A stretch of 64,000 bases of DNA, from NCBI RefSeq assembly GCF_020379485.1, contig NC_063450.1, positions 50,987,374 to 51,051,373 on the forward strand, in the 5' to 3' direction. A program made the position numbers and the translations under genes. Shown piece after piece: positions 30,501-43,876 of the stretch (positions are counted from its first letter, which is position 1; the number at the start of each line of letters is the position of its first letter). This DNA comes from Brassica napus (lineage: Eukaryota; Streptophyta; Magnoliopsida; Brassicales; Brassicaceae). The notes under the pieces were generated by a model. It was not told the origin of the DNA and did no database searches. It was given only the letters and a program-made list of their open reading frames with translations.

Positions 30501-33479
30501 TATGACTAAATTATGTAAATGAAGGATTAGAAATTATTCATATACATGTGTTTCCGTGAAATCAAGGGTTTGAAGCAGAAAGAGAAGACTCGGAGCATTT
30601 ATAATGGATGTTCTAAAAGAGTATCTCAAGATTAGAAAAAAATGAAATAAAAGTACAACTATGAAAGAGAAGTAAAATGAATTCTTAGATGTGAACGCAT
30701 AAGATCCTCATCAGACACCATTAAAACATTGGCCTCTTCTGGATAATTCTTTTTTTGTTTGTTAAAATATGTTCATATTTTTTCTTCTAGTTAATTTCAT
30801 TTCAAAATTAAAGTAATCATATAATTGTTATATTGTAATACTATTTTATTTTGAGATGATAGTTAATTAGGACTTCTAATTAATTGCTGTAAGTTATTTT
30901 AAAATATTCGAAAGACTAAATTAAAATTATATAAATTTTTAATTTTCAAAACTGGCATATTTTTATAATGTTTTACCCTTTAAAAAAAATTTATAATGTT
31001 TTATCTATAAAATTATTTTTAAAGTTAAATAATGATTGTTTTTAAATAAAGCTGCAAGAATAAAAGTGACTCCACAGCCTCTAGGGATCAACCCCACTAT
31101 CCCAATAAATTGCTCATGGGGCACTAGCATGCAGTTTTTAGAAAGAAAAAAAGTAATAATTGTACTTTTATGATAAACTAAACCACTGAATTTATATGTG
31201 GTAGAATTTGAAGAGACTCTCTCTTCTCTTCAATCACTAATTTTTCATTTTTATTTGTGAGATTCTCAATAAGATGGTCTAACGGGATTACCATGTGTAT
31301 TGTTCTACTAGTTATATTTTAATGTGTACATCTCTCTTAAATCTTATATTATATTATTATGATAAGCCGTCCCTGTATGAGATCGATTGGGCTGTGAAAA
31401 ACAAACCAAGGGGAAGAAATCCGATCGGAGCAATGAGACAACATATTTGCTTGAGTTCCTTCACTTGTAGTTGTAACGGACCAAGAGGAAAACGCTGAAG
31501 GCAAGACGACGGGAAAGGAATTAGTGACTGGATTCTATTGGACACAAAAAAGCATGTCATAGGATAAAGTAAAAACCTTTTTAACAAAAGAAAGAAAAAA
31601 TACTGAAAATCAAAAGTTTAAAGGGTAATTTCATCTTTCGATACCTGGTCACTTGCAGAGAATTATAGTGCGCCTCAAAATTCATTGATACGACAAAATT
31701 TCTCATAGAACTAATAAAAAATTTGTACTATTAACAAAATATAAAACTCATGCATAAGTAATATCCTATTTACAGTAAAAACTCTATCAATTAATGATGC
31801 TGAGATTTTGGTATTTTATTAATTCATAGAATTATAATTTAAATAAAGTTTCATTTTTTAGATTTTTTCTGTTTTAAGTTATATTTTTTTCTAAAATAAT
31901 AAAATATTTAATTTTAGTGGATTAGTTTTATTATATTATTTGGTGTATATAAAATATGTCTCATAAAATTTAAATGCGGTTTTAAATATAATTTTACTAA
32001 ATCTCATCAAAATATATTAAGTGTAAGGAAATATAAAGATAATTCTATTATGAATGTAAAACAAATAATATAATGGTTGGTTTATAATTATATAAAAGAT
32101 ATGTACATATAAATTATTAATTTATAATTTTAATGGGACCACATATTAATATAAGATCTTCTAAAAAAATATTATCTTATTATTTTATTGATTTGTGTCA
32201 TATATTTTGAATGAACCCAACTTAGAACCATACAAACTTATTAATTTATGGTATTTATTAATTTATCAAAATTTATTAATTTATAGATTATTAATTTATC
32301 CAGATTTATTAATTTATGGCGTACATTTTTTTTTAGAAAATGACGAGATAACATATTCAGAAAATGATAGGGATCCTACCTAATCATGACAATTTAACAT
32401 AATTATGATTTATGACAACAATACAATTATAAATCTAATATACGACAACAAATATCTATTAATTAGCATAATTAAAAATATAAGCAAAATAATTTAGATC
32501 TTAAATGGAATATATTTTAAACTTAAACATTGATAAACTAATATTACTTTTAGAAATTATTACATAATATTAAGATTATTGTAACATGAAAAAATATTAC
32601 AGAAATCTATATCTTGACAAGATTTTTGAAGCATTTTAATAATATATATATATATAGTCAAAGATGAAAAGTATAAAATATTTATATTTATATTTTGCGG
32701 AAACTTAAATCGTCAAATTTATATTAAAATTAAGTACTCCATGTAAAGATAAAACTAATCAAGTTTCTAATTATCAAACATATTTAAAATTTAATTACAA
32801 TAAAATAAATTAACCGAGTGATTGTCAAATAATTGATTAGGTTAAGAAATAATTGATTAGGTTAATAAATAACTAAACCTTATACAATCAAATTGAATTA
32901 TTCACAAAATTAGAATTTTGTACACGAAGATTGCGTTCGTTGCAGGACTTAAACCATTTTCAATAAATTAAAATTTTAAATAATCAAATTTTAAAAACTT
33001 AGACTAAATAAAAATAAATTACAAATTAGTACTTTGTAGTTTTGTAAAAAAGAATACTAAAACTAAAATTAAGACAATAAATATAATTTATTTTTAAAAT
33101 AAATTATTTTTTATAAGTCACCATCTAGTTATAAACAACAACAAAGTCCACAAATAAAATTGTACAATTTTCAAATTCGAGTAACATATACATAGAACAC
33201 TATCTTTTGATAATTTCCAACACCTTAAAGCAATATAGACTCACGAATTGATATATTGCTTTCATGTCCAACCAAATAGAACAAGGAAAAATAATTTTGA
33301 CTAATTTTTTAAAAAATTTTGGGTCTATTTGCTGATAAAAAAAGGGTCTATTTGTTCGATAAACTATGTTTTTCTCTTTTTCTTTTGTTTAGAATTTTAT
33401 TTTTGGACCTTGGTACCTCTGCCCAGTCCTTTAAAGTGGACATGATTGCTTTAATGTTTGCTTCAAATTTTTTAAGTCA
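30501..33479. other. AT-rich intergenic DNA with repeat remnants
   Basis: No gene is supported. 30590-30730 resembles a decayed MITE (gagcatttataatggatgtt ... accattaaaacattgg). 31780-32330 is rich in TTAATTTAT motifs, including a small cluster at 32240-32320, as in decayed DNA-transposon ends. The short frames at 31295 (+) and 31357 (-) overlap each other and have no known domain. Confidence 0.5.
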
Positions 33480-35110
33480 TATTTTATAGGGGAAACTTCC
33501 GGTTTACCACTTTCATGGTACTATTTTTCATTTTTACCGTCGCTAAATAGACATTTTCAAAAATATATATTTTATTAAGTGATAAAAAACTTTTACACAC
33601 TTGTTCTTTATATATAGGAGAAATTTTATGGTTACCACATTTAAGGTATCACTTTTCATCTTTACCACCAATAAAAAGACATGTTCAAAAAGAGATTCTT
33701 CATTAAGTGGCAAAAGACTCTTATACCCTTGTTATATATATATATATAGTAAATCATTATTTAAATAAAAAAATTATGTTTTCGAATTATACTTTTTCAA
33801 ATTCGAACTTTTTAATATTTTTTTGAAAATCAAAAATTATTTTTGAAACTATTTTTAAAATTTTTTATATATTTTTCAAGTATTTATTTATATATTTATT
33901 GGAATCCTAAATTTCATATTCCAAAAACCCTACCCCACCCCTTAACTCTAACTCTAAACTCTAAACCATCTTTATATATTATTGTAAAAGTGAAGGTAAA
34001 AGTAGTTAGTGTAAACATGAAAAGTGGTACTATGAATGTAGTATTTGTGGCAATTTCCTTTATATATAACAAATATAACAAATTATTATTTAAATAAAAA
34101 TAATAATTTTTTTTTATGTTTTCGAATTATACTTTTTCAAATTCGAAGTTTTTATAATTTTTTTTTGGTCATCATAAGAAAATACTGCTAAATCTTTCCG
34201 AATTTTTTTTCGAATTTTTTTTTTGAAAATCAAAAATTATGTTTGAAACTTTTTAAAAAATTTTTAATATTTTTTCTAAGTATTTATTTATATACTAGGT
34301 GTTTTCCTACACCATGCGCATCGAAATTTTTTTAATATTAATTAAAAATCAAATTTTCTTAATATTTTAGATTTTATTATTTTATACCAATATTTTAATA
34401 TAAATATTAATTTACTTAAACATAAAATTATGATAAAATGAATAATTTGATTCTGTTTAAAATTATATTTTAGATAGATTTTCATTTATTTTTTTGGTTA
34501 AGATATATTAATTATTTTTATAATTATCAAAATATAAACTAAACAGAATTTTTAAAATTGGTAGATATCATAAAAACTGATATTACGACTAAAAATTTAT
34601 AATTTTTTAAAAATATTGAATAACATTTGGAAAGTTTAATAATAAAAATTATATGATTATAAAAATATACTTAAATAATTTTTCGAAATTTGTAAAATAT
34701 TTATATATTTATTATTATATTATTTAATGACATAGTTGAATATATTTATTTTAATGATGATTTATGAGTTATTACCTTATTCTAAAAAGTTTAACAAAAG
34801 TATAAATCTACGTTAAATGTAATTGCCAAGTCATATTTATCATAATTCATGTCATTGTTGAGATGACATGTGTCAAATCACTTCTCAAATAATGTTTAGG
34901 GGACTAGGGGATTTATTAGAATCCTAAATTTCACATTCCAAAAACTCTACCCCACCCTTCAACTCTAAACCCTAAGTCTAGATTAGTTAACCCTAGAGGT
35001 ATATGTGTATTTTATCCTTCATTAAAACTGAGGGTAAAAGTAGTTAGTGTAAACATGAAAAGTGGTACCATGAATGTAGTATTTGTGACAATTTTTTTAT
35101 TTTATACTTA
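33480..35110. repeat. Interspersed repeat with related ends, interrupted by a Helitron-like insertion
   Basis: Several copies of accacttttcatgtttac-like sequence occur in both orientations (33505, 33640, 33995 and 35040), with ccctaccccacccttaactctaa boxes at 33930 and 34945. The segment 33880-34020 recurs at 34910-35080. This looks like a non-coding DNA transposon family, possibly Mutator-like, in two partial copies. The family is not certain. Confidence 0.5.
34305..34903 (-). mobile_element. Probable Helitron (minus orientation)
   Basis: The minus strand would start TCCCCTAAACATTATTTGAG (34903), like other Brassicaceae Helitron starts, and end in a GGTGT...ACACC hairpin followed by CTAG (34305-34308). 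It interrupts the surrounding repeat, whose uninterrupted version is at 33875-33900. Seven extra bases (ctagggg) on the right leave the exact 5' border uncertain. Confidence 0.55.
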
Positions 35111-35159
35111 TTGATGTTTGCGATCCCCATCGACAAAATCCGTAAAATCTTTGACTTAA

Positions 35160-35251
35160 GAGCATGTTTAATAGGAGGTTCTTATGGTGAAGATTCTTAT
35201 ATTCCATTAAAAACTTCACCCTAACCCTAAGAATCTCCAATAAACATGCTC
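35160..35251. mobile_element. Tourist-like MITE, 92 bp
   Basis: Inverted ends GAGCATGTTTAATAGGAGGT and (complement) GAGCATGTTTATTGGAGATT are flanked by TAA (35157-35159 and 35252-35254). Three-base TAA/TTA targets and GAGCA ends link it to the PIF/Harbinger elements in this window. The sequence can fold almost completely on itself. Confidence 0.82.
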
Positions 35252-35254
35252 TAA

Positions 35255-36090
35255 GCAGAGCATCAACGACAGAAAGATATTCTAATATTAGTAAATAACA
35301 TAATTAAATTTAAACAGAAGAATGTTTTTTTTTTTTTTTTTTTTTGTTAACCATGGGTTCGGGCCTAACAGAAGAAGGTTTTAACTATACAAAAGCATGA
35401 CATTTTCTCAATTGTTAAAAGACGTTTCTTGTCTGAGAACCGTCACTCATATTTTTTTCTCTCATTTCTTTTTATGTTTTATTATGTTGAAAAATTATGG
35501 GAAATACTTTCATCCAGTCTTGTCCTTTGATTTAAAGATCTAGGATTCTAAACACTAGATTTGAACCCAAGAACAAAGCGTGGAAATTAAAAGGACGACA
35601 AAACATAACCAATTAATAATTTTCTGCTTGTTTAACAATAAAGAAAGAAAAAAGGAGAGAAAATAAGAAATACTTTAGATAACACCAAAGCAATTTTTTG
35701 TCTCCAAAATAATACATAAAAGTGAAAGTCGCATAAATAACATTTTAGAGAGTATAAAAACAACCATATATTTAAAGTTTATGATTTATAGTTTAGTGTT
35801 TTGGATGATTAATATTTATCTTATTTAAAATTTTAAAAATTATTTATATTAGAGTTATAATATTTCAAAGTGTTTTATAATATTAAACTTCATCAAAAGG
35901 ATTACATGGTGAAATACATCAGGTAAATATTTATGTCAGCGAACTACAAATAAGTCCTAGAATAATTAGCCTAAACAATGAAAACTAATTAAAATACTAA
36001 AAACATAAGAACAAGGATTCAAACACGAGTGGCTAACTGAAAAAAATCAAAAAAAAAAAAAACACACCACCAGATAACCAACAACTTTTC
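35255..36090. other. Intergenic DNA, no gene seen
   Basis: AT-rich with a 20-base T run (about 35325-35345) followed by gttaaccatgggttcgggcc, possibly the tail of a retroposed fragment. Nothing else is recognisable. Confidence 0.4.
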
Positions 36091-36124
36091 TTGTTTTTTT
36101 AACGTCAAAAGGCCATTCTATTAC

Positions 36125-37054
36125 TCAGACTTGAGGTGGTCTGGGTAACCAAACCGGAATAGAACAACCAACAAAATGTAACTCCCTATGAAAAGATCTA
36201 GCATTCTTAGCCAAAAAATCAGCAGTCCGATTGTGCGTCCGTGGAACGTGAGAGATTTTGAATGCTGGGAAGCATATCTGTAGCGTCTCTATCCTTTCCA
36301 ATTCTGTCGAAAAGCTTGGCCACGCCTGAGGGTCCTTTACCATTGCAATTAGTTCCTTACAGTCTGTCCCAAAGCTTTGGCAGTTCGAATATTGTAGCAT
36401 ACTCTCCATCGCCCACCGCAGTGCTTCTACTTCCGAGTGTAAGGCTGATTCGCGTCGGGGAAGGTTCCTTGTTCCCATAAGTTGAGTGTTCCCTGAACTA
36501 TCCATCCATGCCCATCCGCTTCCACTAAAGTTAACAGAAGATGTCCAAGATCCATCTAACAAGCAAATATTTCTCAAGCGTACGACTTGGGGTTCCTCAT
36601 TTATATTATCGTGTGCCACAACCACTTCATTAGCATCAAACCAAGCGTGACATTCACTCTCTGCATGTCTAACTAGATCCAATGGATCTCTATCTATTCC
36701 CCTGAAGAGCTTTTCATTCCTAGCTTTCCAAATGTACCATATTATCCAGGGATATGGGTCCCTATCTTGCTCTGGCCCAATGATACTATTCTTCCTCCAG
36801 AATAGATAATCCATATTTGCGTAGACGCTCGAAAGCGGAAAAATATTTGGGCCTGTCGGAGTAGATGATAGAGACCACACTTGAAGAGCTGGTGGGCATT
36901 CAAAAATTGCATGTGTAACGGTCTCCTCCACTTCTCCACATCTTGGGCAATAATTATCGCACCTTATATTACGTCTAACTAAGTTCCTCGTTACTGCCAC
37001 ATGACCAGTTAACAACTGCCATATAAGATGACATATCTTCGTAGGAGCCTTCAA
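36125..37054 (-). pseudogene. LINE C-terminal zf-RVT and RNase H domains (frameshifted from the RT)
   Basis: 309 codons: KAPTKICHLIWQLLTGHVAV, the zinc motif CPRCGEVEETVTHAIFEC, and RNase H with LLDGSWTSSVNFSGSGWAW, HSEVEALRWAM, GTDCKELIAM and HVPRTHNRTADFLAKNA. In the ancestral protein it continued from the RT frame; a small indel near 37060-37075 shifts the frame, and the RT ORF then reads on in the wrong frame to 36975. Confidence 0.88.
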
Positions 37055-39836
37055 TTTCCACGCAAAGGCTTGGAGCTTTGTATGGCTCTAAAACATCCTT
37101 TTCTTCCGCTACCTTTAATAAATTCTGAGCCACCCAATATCCAGATTTGACCGTGTATTGGCCATTTCTTATAAAGTCCCAACAGAAGGTATCACGACGA
37201 TGAGTTGAACTTATTGCCAAGCTCCTTATGAATGGTATATCCTCAGGATGAACATAATTCTCCAATAGTCCCACATCCCATTCCTTTACTCCCTGGTCAA
37301 TAAGATCGCTTACTCTCATATTAGGATGCATCACAAGCGCTATGGGGACAGCTGGCCTCGCGGGGGTCGATGGGATCCATGGATCCTCCCATACCTTAAC
37401 TTCATAGCCTGAATGAATCTTCTGTCTAATGCCCAGTAATAGCAATTTTCTTGCAGCAGAAATGCTAGTCCACACATAGGATGGGCTGGTCACAGCATTT
37501 GCTCTCAAGGGAGAACTCAATCTATAATATCTTCCCCGTAAAACTCGAGCGACAAGAGAATCAGGGAACTGTACTAGTCTCCATAGTTGTTTAGCCAGAA
37601 GCGCCAGATTGAACTCATGAATCATTCGGAAGCCAATTCCACCCTCCTCTCTTGGTAGACACACTTTTTCCCATTTTGCCCAGTGTATACCTCTCTTTGG
37701 TGGATTCGAGCTCCACCAGAATTGGGCGATGGCATTGGCTAAATTTTCGCATATCTCCAATGGGAGCAGGAAATTCGACATGACGTATGTCGGGAGAGCA
37801 AGCAGGATGGATTTAATCAACACTTCCTTTCCACCTTTTGAGAGCCATCTACCTGTCCATCCATTCACTCTATGCATCAGCTTATCTTTCAGGAATGCAA
37901 AAAGTTTGCATTTAGATCTGCTTATGTCTTCGGGGATGCCCAAGTATGTTCCCATTTCACCTTCATTCTGTATCCCAAGTGCATCTTTGATCTCTTGTCT
38001 AGTGGTTGCATTAATCCGCTTACCGAAGAGTAAGGACGATTTATCAAAGTTGATACATTGACCAGATGCTTTGCCATATCTTCTGACTACTTTCATTATT
38101 TCTTCACATTCACGGGGCTCCGCCTTACAGAAGAAAAGGCTATCATCAGCAAAGAGAAGGTGGGATACCGACGGACACGTGCGTGTAACACGCATCCCTG
38201 TTATCTTCCCTTGTATCTCTGCATGATTAAGAAGGCTAGCGAGCGCTTCCGTGCATAGAATAAAAATGAAAGGAGACAAAGGATCTCCTTGGCGTAATCC
38301 TCTACCTGGAGTAATATTCCCTCTTGGCTCTCCATTCATGAGAACTTTATATTTCACCGATGTAATGCATCGCATGACCCAGCTGATCCAAGTCTCTGAA
38401 AATCCCATCTTACGCAGGACAGCTTCAATAAAGGACCACTCCATCCTATCATATGCTTTGCTCATGTCTGTCTTGATGGCCATCCTTTTATTCCGCCCAC
38501 TTGGCTTTGTTCGCAATGCATGGAACATTTCCTGAAGCATCATAACATTATCTGAAATCTGTCTCCCAGCAACAAAGGATGACTGGGTTTCCGATATCAA
38601 GCCTGGTAGTACTTTTTTTAACCTCTGGCATAAGACCTTAGAGATTATCTTGTAGCTGACATTGCACAGACTAATGGGCCTAAACTGAGCCATTGCATTT
38701 GGCTTTGTTACCTTCGGGATAAGACATATATTTGTATCATTCAGTCCACTCGCCATTACCCCCTCAAACAGGAATTTATTAACCATAAGAGTTAAATCCT
38801 CTTTTACTATATCCCAGAATTTCTGGTAAAAAAGCGCAGTCATCCCATCTGGTCCTGGGGCCTTCTCTGGATGCATGGCAAAAAGCGCTAATTTGACTTC
38901 CCATGCAGAGACCGGGGCTGTAAGGTTGGCATTCATATCACCAGTGATCGTTGTTGGAACTTGAGCTAACGCCTCCTCAATTTCCTCTGGATTCGACGAT
39001 TCAAAAATTTGCCTAAAATAACTAGTAGCAATGGCTACTAGTCCTTCTTCATCCTCAACAATATTTTCATTCTCATCTAGGAGCTGTGTGATCTTATTCC
39101 TTGCTCTTCTTTGCTTCGTCAAGGCATGGAAAAATTTTGTATTTCTATCTCCTTCTCTCAACCAAAACACCCGACTCTTCTGCTTCCAGAACATCTCTTC
39201 TGCTTTAAGGGCATCTGAGAGTTCTTTTAGGGCTGCTGCAATTTCCTCAGTTGTGGCATTATCATCTGCATACAATCCTTCTACCTTTTCTTTAAGCTCC
39301 TCCACTAGTTTTGCCGAATTGACATTATTTTGCCTTCGCCATTCACTCAAGGCTCTCCTGCAGCTGGAGATATGTTCCATGATAGACGCATTGAGAGGAA
39401 GATCAGGAGATTTCCATCCCTCAAGGATAACTTGCCTTAGCTCTTCATTATCCAACCATCTTTTGTCAAACTTAAACTTTTTGGATCTTCTCGTTGGCTT
39501 TATGAGTATATCTGCAAGAATCGGACGATGATCCGATCCCCATAGCCTCATGTACTTTACTACCGAGTGGGGAAACTTCTCATGCCAGTCTGCATTTCCT
39601 ACAGCTCTGTCTAAACGACATCGGACTGTTGATCCTCCTGCCCTCTTCCCCACCTAAGAAAGCATATCACCTGTGAAAGGAAATTCTAGCATACCACAAT
39701 CATTAAGCATCTGCTTAAAAGAAAGAAAAGAACTAGCAGGACGTTGTCTTCCTCCTGCTTTCTCATCATGACATGTTATTTCATTAAAATCTCCTATCAT
39801 GAACCAAGGTCCATTTCTTGTTGTTGAGAAACGCAT
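36975..39836 (-). pseudogene. LINE endonuclease end and reverse transcriptase, one in-frame stop
   Basis: The endonuclease C-terminal part (39654-39836) and a long RT frame (36975-39653) are in the same reading frame. They are separated by a single TAG at 39654-39656 where a Trp codon is expected (FTGDMLS-stop-VGKRAGGS). RT motifs: PEKAPGPDGMTALFYQKFW, ICLIPKV, FRPISLCNVSYKIISK, FVAGRQISDN, KTDMSKAYDRMEW, GLRQGDPLSPFIF and HLLFADDSLFF (catalytic Asp pair). The thumb and Cys-rich linker follow. Apart from the stop and the downstream frameshift it is well preserved. Confidence 0.92.
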
Positions 39837-39910
39837 AAGACTTTGCCAAACATCTTTTCACTTCACTCTTTTTCCAACATCTTATATATTATGGTGGCGA
39901 AGCCATGTGT

Positions 39911-40970
39911 TCCCCAGATTAAACTTATAAAACAAATTATTTGAAGCGCCAGAGACATGATTAGCTTACTTCAACTGAAATGCGGATGAGTTTTCTGCCA
40001 GATTTAAGGTCGATAATTCCACATCAAGAAAAGGTAGAAGATCAAAAATATTACAGCCCCTTTAGACTCAACAGCTAAAGCATATATAAAAAGATTGCGT
40101 GTCGATCTGCAAGAGAATATAACTGAGAAGATATTGTCGGTAGAAGTGAAGAGCCTCTAGAACATCAATGAGAAAGCAACTTCAACTCCGATGTCATTCC
40201 AAAACAGAACTTCAAAGGAGAAAAAGGGTGGGACGGTGATCGAAAACCAACCTCAAACTAACTTAAAACACTAGAACATTAACCTATCAACATAAGAAGA
40301 AAAAGCAAGAAATAAACTAGATAAGGAGCAGTGCCAGGTTCTGGAACCACTAGACATTGGCCGAACTAAGTCTCGGAAAGTTTTGCTTTGAAGACAGAAA
40401 AGAGACTTATATTTTTCTGGGGCAAACACCAAAAAAATATCATTATCACTCGTTAAATAAATTTACTATTTTTTTTTTAATGAATGATTTAAAAAATAAT
40501 AATTTTAATATTATGTATTATTTTGTGAGAGAAATATATAGTGCAAGATCTGCCTAAAAATAAGTTAAATTTTCATCTCTCCATTGTGTATAGCAGCACA
40601 CTTTTGGTTTATTACATCTTAATATTTGATACACACTATTTGCTAGCCAAATTCTATAATTGATTATTAGCTGAATATAATATTTTTGTTAGTCGCTTAG
40701 TCATCATGCTAATTTTTCTAAAAATATGACATCGTCCCACTTTATTTGTTTCCCTCAATATACGTAACCGCAACCCACGTATACTTAACTACGTTACCTT
40801 TACACATAGGGTAACAAAGGAACACGATGAGCCAAAAAAAAAAAAGAACACGATGAGCAACACACGAACCTGCCAATTTTCCTATATATATATGAAGCAT
40901 TGAACTTCAGTATCATAACTTCATAAAATTCCTCATCTTATTTTGAAACTTTGTCCAAAAAGGCAACAAG
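39911..40970. other. Intergenic DNA upstream of aminotransferase copy B
   Basis: No gene. From about 40700 it matches the DNA ahead of copy A (about 20940-21128), so it belongs to the duplicated block. A likely TATA box is tatatatat at 40884-40893. About 40845-40876 contains a degenerate extra copy of the start-codon region (cacgatgagcaacacacgaa, then cctg). Confidence 0.5.
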
Positions 40971-43758
40971 ATGAGCCAACACACGAACCTGTTGCTTCCT
41001 TCATTTGAAACAGAACACGATGAAGAAGTTGAACGCAAGACCGAGAAGCAGACGCTAAACGGTGGTGGTAGTGTCTGGAGGTTCAAAGGAAACAGGGCGG
41101 CCAAAGAAGCGGCAAGTGTTTCAATAAAAAGTGTCCTTTCCAGGTTATACGACAACTGCAGCAAAGACGTTAAAAAGACCCTTTTGCCCCTGGGTCACGG
41201 TGATCCGTCCGTCTACCCTTGCTTCAAGACTTCCGTTGATGCTGAGGAAGCCGTTGCTGAGTCCCTACGATCTGGCGCCGCCAACTCCTACGCCCCCGGG
41301 GTTGGTATTTTACCGGCCAGGAGGTACTTAAGTAGTCACTAATTGTTATGTTATGCATATGCTTCATTTTAAAAACTTTAGTGGCTTAGAAATAGTTATC
41401 TCGTTATTGGTCGGTTGGTCGGGTAATAGAGCAAAGAAAACATGCTAATAGAAACATTTTCAAAACTAAATTAATGTGGTAAAAAATCTATCGATTAGAA
41501 AAATAGTGTGAAGTGTAAAATGTCAATGAAGAACGACTTGAAATTATATATGAAGTCTTATATACGATTCAAAAGCTTTATGACTTTATGAGATATTACA
41601 CTTTTATGAGGTATTACACTATGCATGCTATGCATTTTCGAAACTATACATAACCTTTACAGCTATTTTTATACTACTATTAATTTAGGGCGGTGGCAAA
41701 TTATTTGAACCGGGACCTTCCGCATGAATTAAAATCAGACGATATATTTATGACGGTCGGGTGTTGCCAAGGGATAGAGACCATAATTCATGTTCTGTCC
41801 TGTCCCAAGTCGAATATCTTGCTCCCCAGTCTTATCTATCCTCTCTACTATAGTCACGCTATATATAGCCAAGTCGAGATTCGCAAATATGATCTCCTCC
41901 CTGACCAAGACTGGGAGATCGATCTCCAAGGCATTGAAGTCATTGCAGATGATAACACAATCGCTATGGTGATAGCTAACCCTCACAACCCATGTGGAAA
42001 TGTGTACACATATCAGCATCTAAAGAAGGTGAAATTGTATACCTTTAAGTTAATATTCTTTTTAACTTCACTCTTTTTCTTTGTCAACCGCCCATTTGGC
42101 TAACCATATTTTTGCCAATTTCACTATTATTTATGTTACATTTTTATATGTATGTATGAGGGTCGGCTTACTATGAAAGCCAACACATATGGACCTCCCC
42201 GGTCCAACTCTAATTAAGTACAATCATTTTAAGCCCCTTATATTTTACAACATATATTATATCAGATTTAGATTTAACCACATCCTGTTACCAGTTATTA
42301 CATTACATGTCTTTGTTCAAAACACTAACTGATAATTATTTTAAAGTTTTCAGATTTTTTTTATAATATTTTTGAAAAGTTAATTATAGGAGCTTTAAAA
42401 AGTTACCCAAGAACCCCTAATAATATTTGAGCTGTCCTGTAGGTGGCTGAGATGGCGAAGAAGCTAGGGATAATGGTTATTTCTGATGAAGTTTATAAGC
42501 ACACAATATATGGAGAGAATTCATTTGTCCCGATGGGGATATTCGCATCGATTGTTCCTGTGGTTACACTCGGATCCGTTTCCAAGGGGTGGCTCGTCCC
42601 TGGCTGGAGAATAGGTTGGATGGCGATGCATGATCCAAATAATGTTTTCAAAGCCACTGGGGTAGGGTTTTCAGTTTTGGATCATCCTTTGATACTTATT
42701 TAATATATCTTCCTCTTGGACGTGATATAATAAACGTTGTAGATATGTGACAGTTTGAACATGTAACCATATCTTTTTTGCCATTAAGGTCGTTGAATCC
42801 ATCAAGGACCTTCTTAACATAAGTCCAGATCCATCGACAATTCTACAGGTTTGTACTCTCAAATTTATATTAGAATACACGAAGAAAACACATGCAATGA
42901 GTTAAAGGTAAAATGTAAAAGAACTAGTGTGTTTCTTTTTTGAAAAATAAAGAACTAATGTGCTATAATTGATAGGTTGCACTTCCAAATATCTTGGAGA
43001 AGACAAAGAAAGATTTCTTTGATAAGAAAAACTTAACATTTAGGCAAAATGTAGACATGATGTTCGATGCCCTCAAGGAGGTTCCTTGCCTCGTTTGCCC
43101 TAAGAAACCTGAGTCGTGTGCTTACTTAGTGGTACCAATTTCTTTTTATACGTACATATTTTTTTTCTCTAAACATTCTGAATAATCTTTATAAGTATAT
43201 ACTATAATATGCAAGCTCGCTGATACTATTTCCCTAATCATTTAATCTTTTAAGGTTCTTAGCACACTTTTATAATTTTGATATTACTTTTTGTAACCAA
43301 AATATCAGTATTATTATGAATGGTACATGTTCATCAGATCCTATGTAAAAAAGTGTCACTACTCACTCACTAGTGACAATCTAATTTGTATATATGGCAG
43401 ACAAAATTGGACCTATCACTATTGGAGGACATCACAGACGATGTTGATTTCTGCATGAAGCTGGCCCGAGAGGAGAATCTCGTCCTTTTACCAGGTAAGC
43501 ATCACAATTCACGTCATCTAAGATTTTGAAGTAATTATAATGTTTTTTTTTTTTGAACATGTAATTATAATGTTTTTTAATAAGAAGAAATTAAATCATG
43601 AGAGAGATGAGCTGATCTGGAATCTAAATGCAGGAGAGGCATTAGGCAAGAAGAATTGGGTGAGAATCTCGATAGGAGTAGAGAGATCAATGCTAGAAGA
43701 CGCTTTCGCGAGGCTCAAAAGCTTCGTCGCTCGCCATGTCAAATCACAAACCACATAA
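40971..43758 (+). CDS. Tyrosine-aminotransferase/SUR1-family PLP enzyme, copy B (intact), 448 aa, 7 exons
   Basis: Fold-type I PLP aminotransferase. Family members transaminate tyrosine or act as C-S lyases (SUR1) in glucosinolate synthesis; the substrate here cannot be told. Exons 40971-41323, 41689-42028, 42443-42661, 42789-42848, 42976-43131, 43401-43494 and 43634-43758 join in frame. Key sites: [13 protein letters not shown] at the exon 1/2 junction, NPHNPCGN (215-222), SDEVY (245-249), the Schiff-base lysine in [15 protein letters not shown] (Lys279) and the late [14 protein letters not shown]. Length is normal. In Arabidopsis order this is the place of At4g28410/At4g28420. A broken tandem copy lies at 21129-23530. 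Confidence 0.93.
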
Positions 43759-43858
43759 GATCAGCTTCATTGTCGGAAACCTGAGACCCTATCTTTCTAC
43801 TGTTTTTGTATTTCTCTATTAAATAATTTCTCAATAAAGATTGAGACTTTGGATTATT

Positions 43859-43876
43859 GTCTGTGTGTGTGTGTGG
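43859..43876. repeat. (GT)n microsatellite
   Basis: About eight GT repeats (gtctgtgtgtgtgtgtgg) lie about 100 bases downstream of the aminotransferase stop codon. The equivalent place after copy A does not have it. Confidence 0.8.

Larger units (their letters stand above)
36093..39910 (-). mobile_element. LINE retrotransposon (5' truncated, 3.8 kb)
   Basis: The minus strand carries the end of the endonuclease, full reverse transcriptase, zf-RVT and RNase H regions and a short A-rich tail (near 36092). The endonuclease remnant GPWFMIGDFNEI sits at about 39780-39810. Upstream of about 39910 coding similarity stops, so the first half of the endonuclease is missing. Confidence 0.93.
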
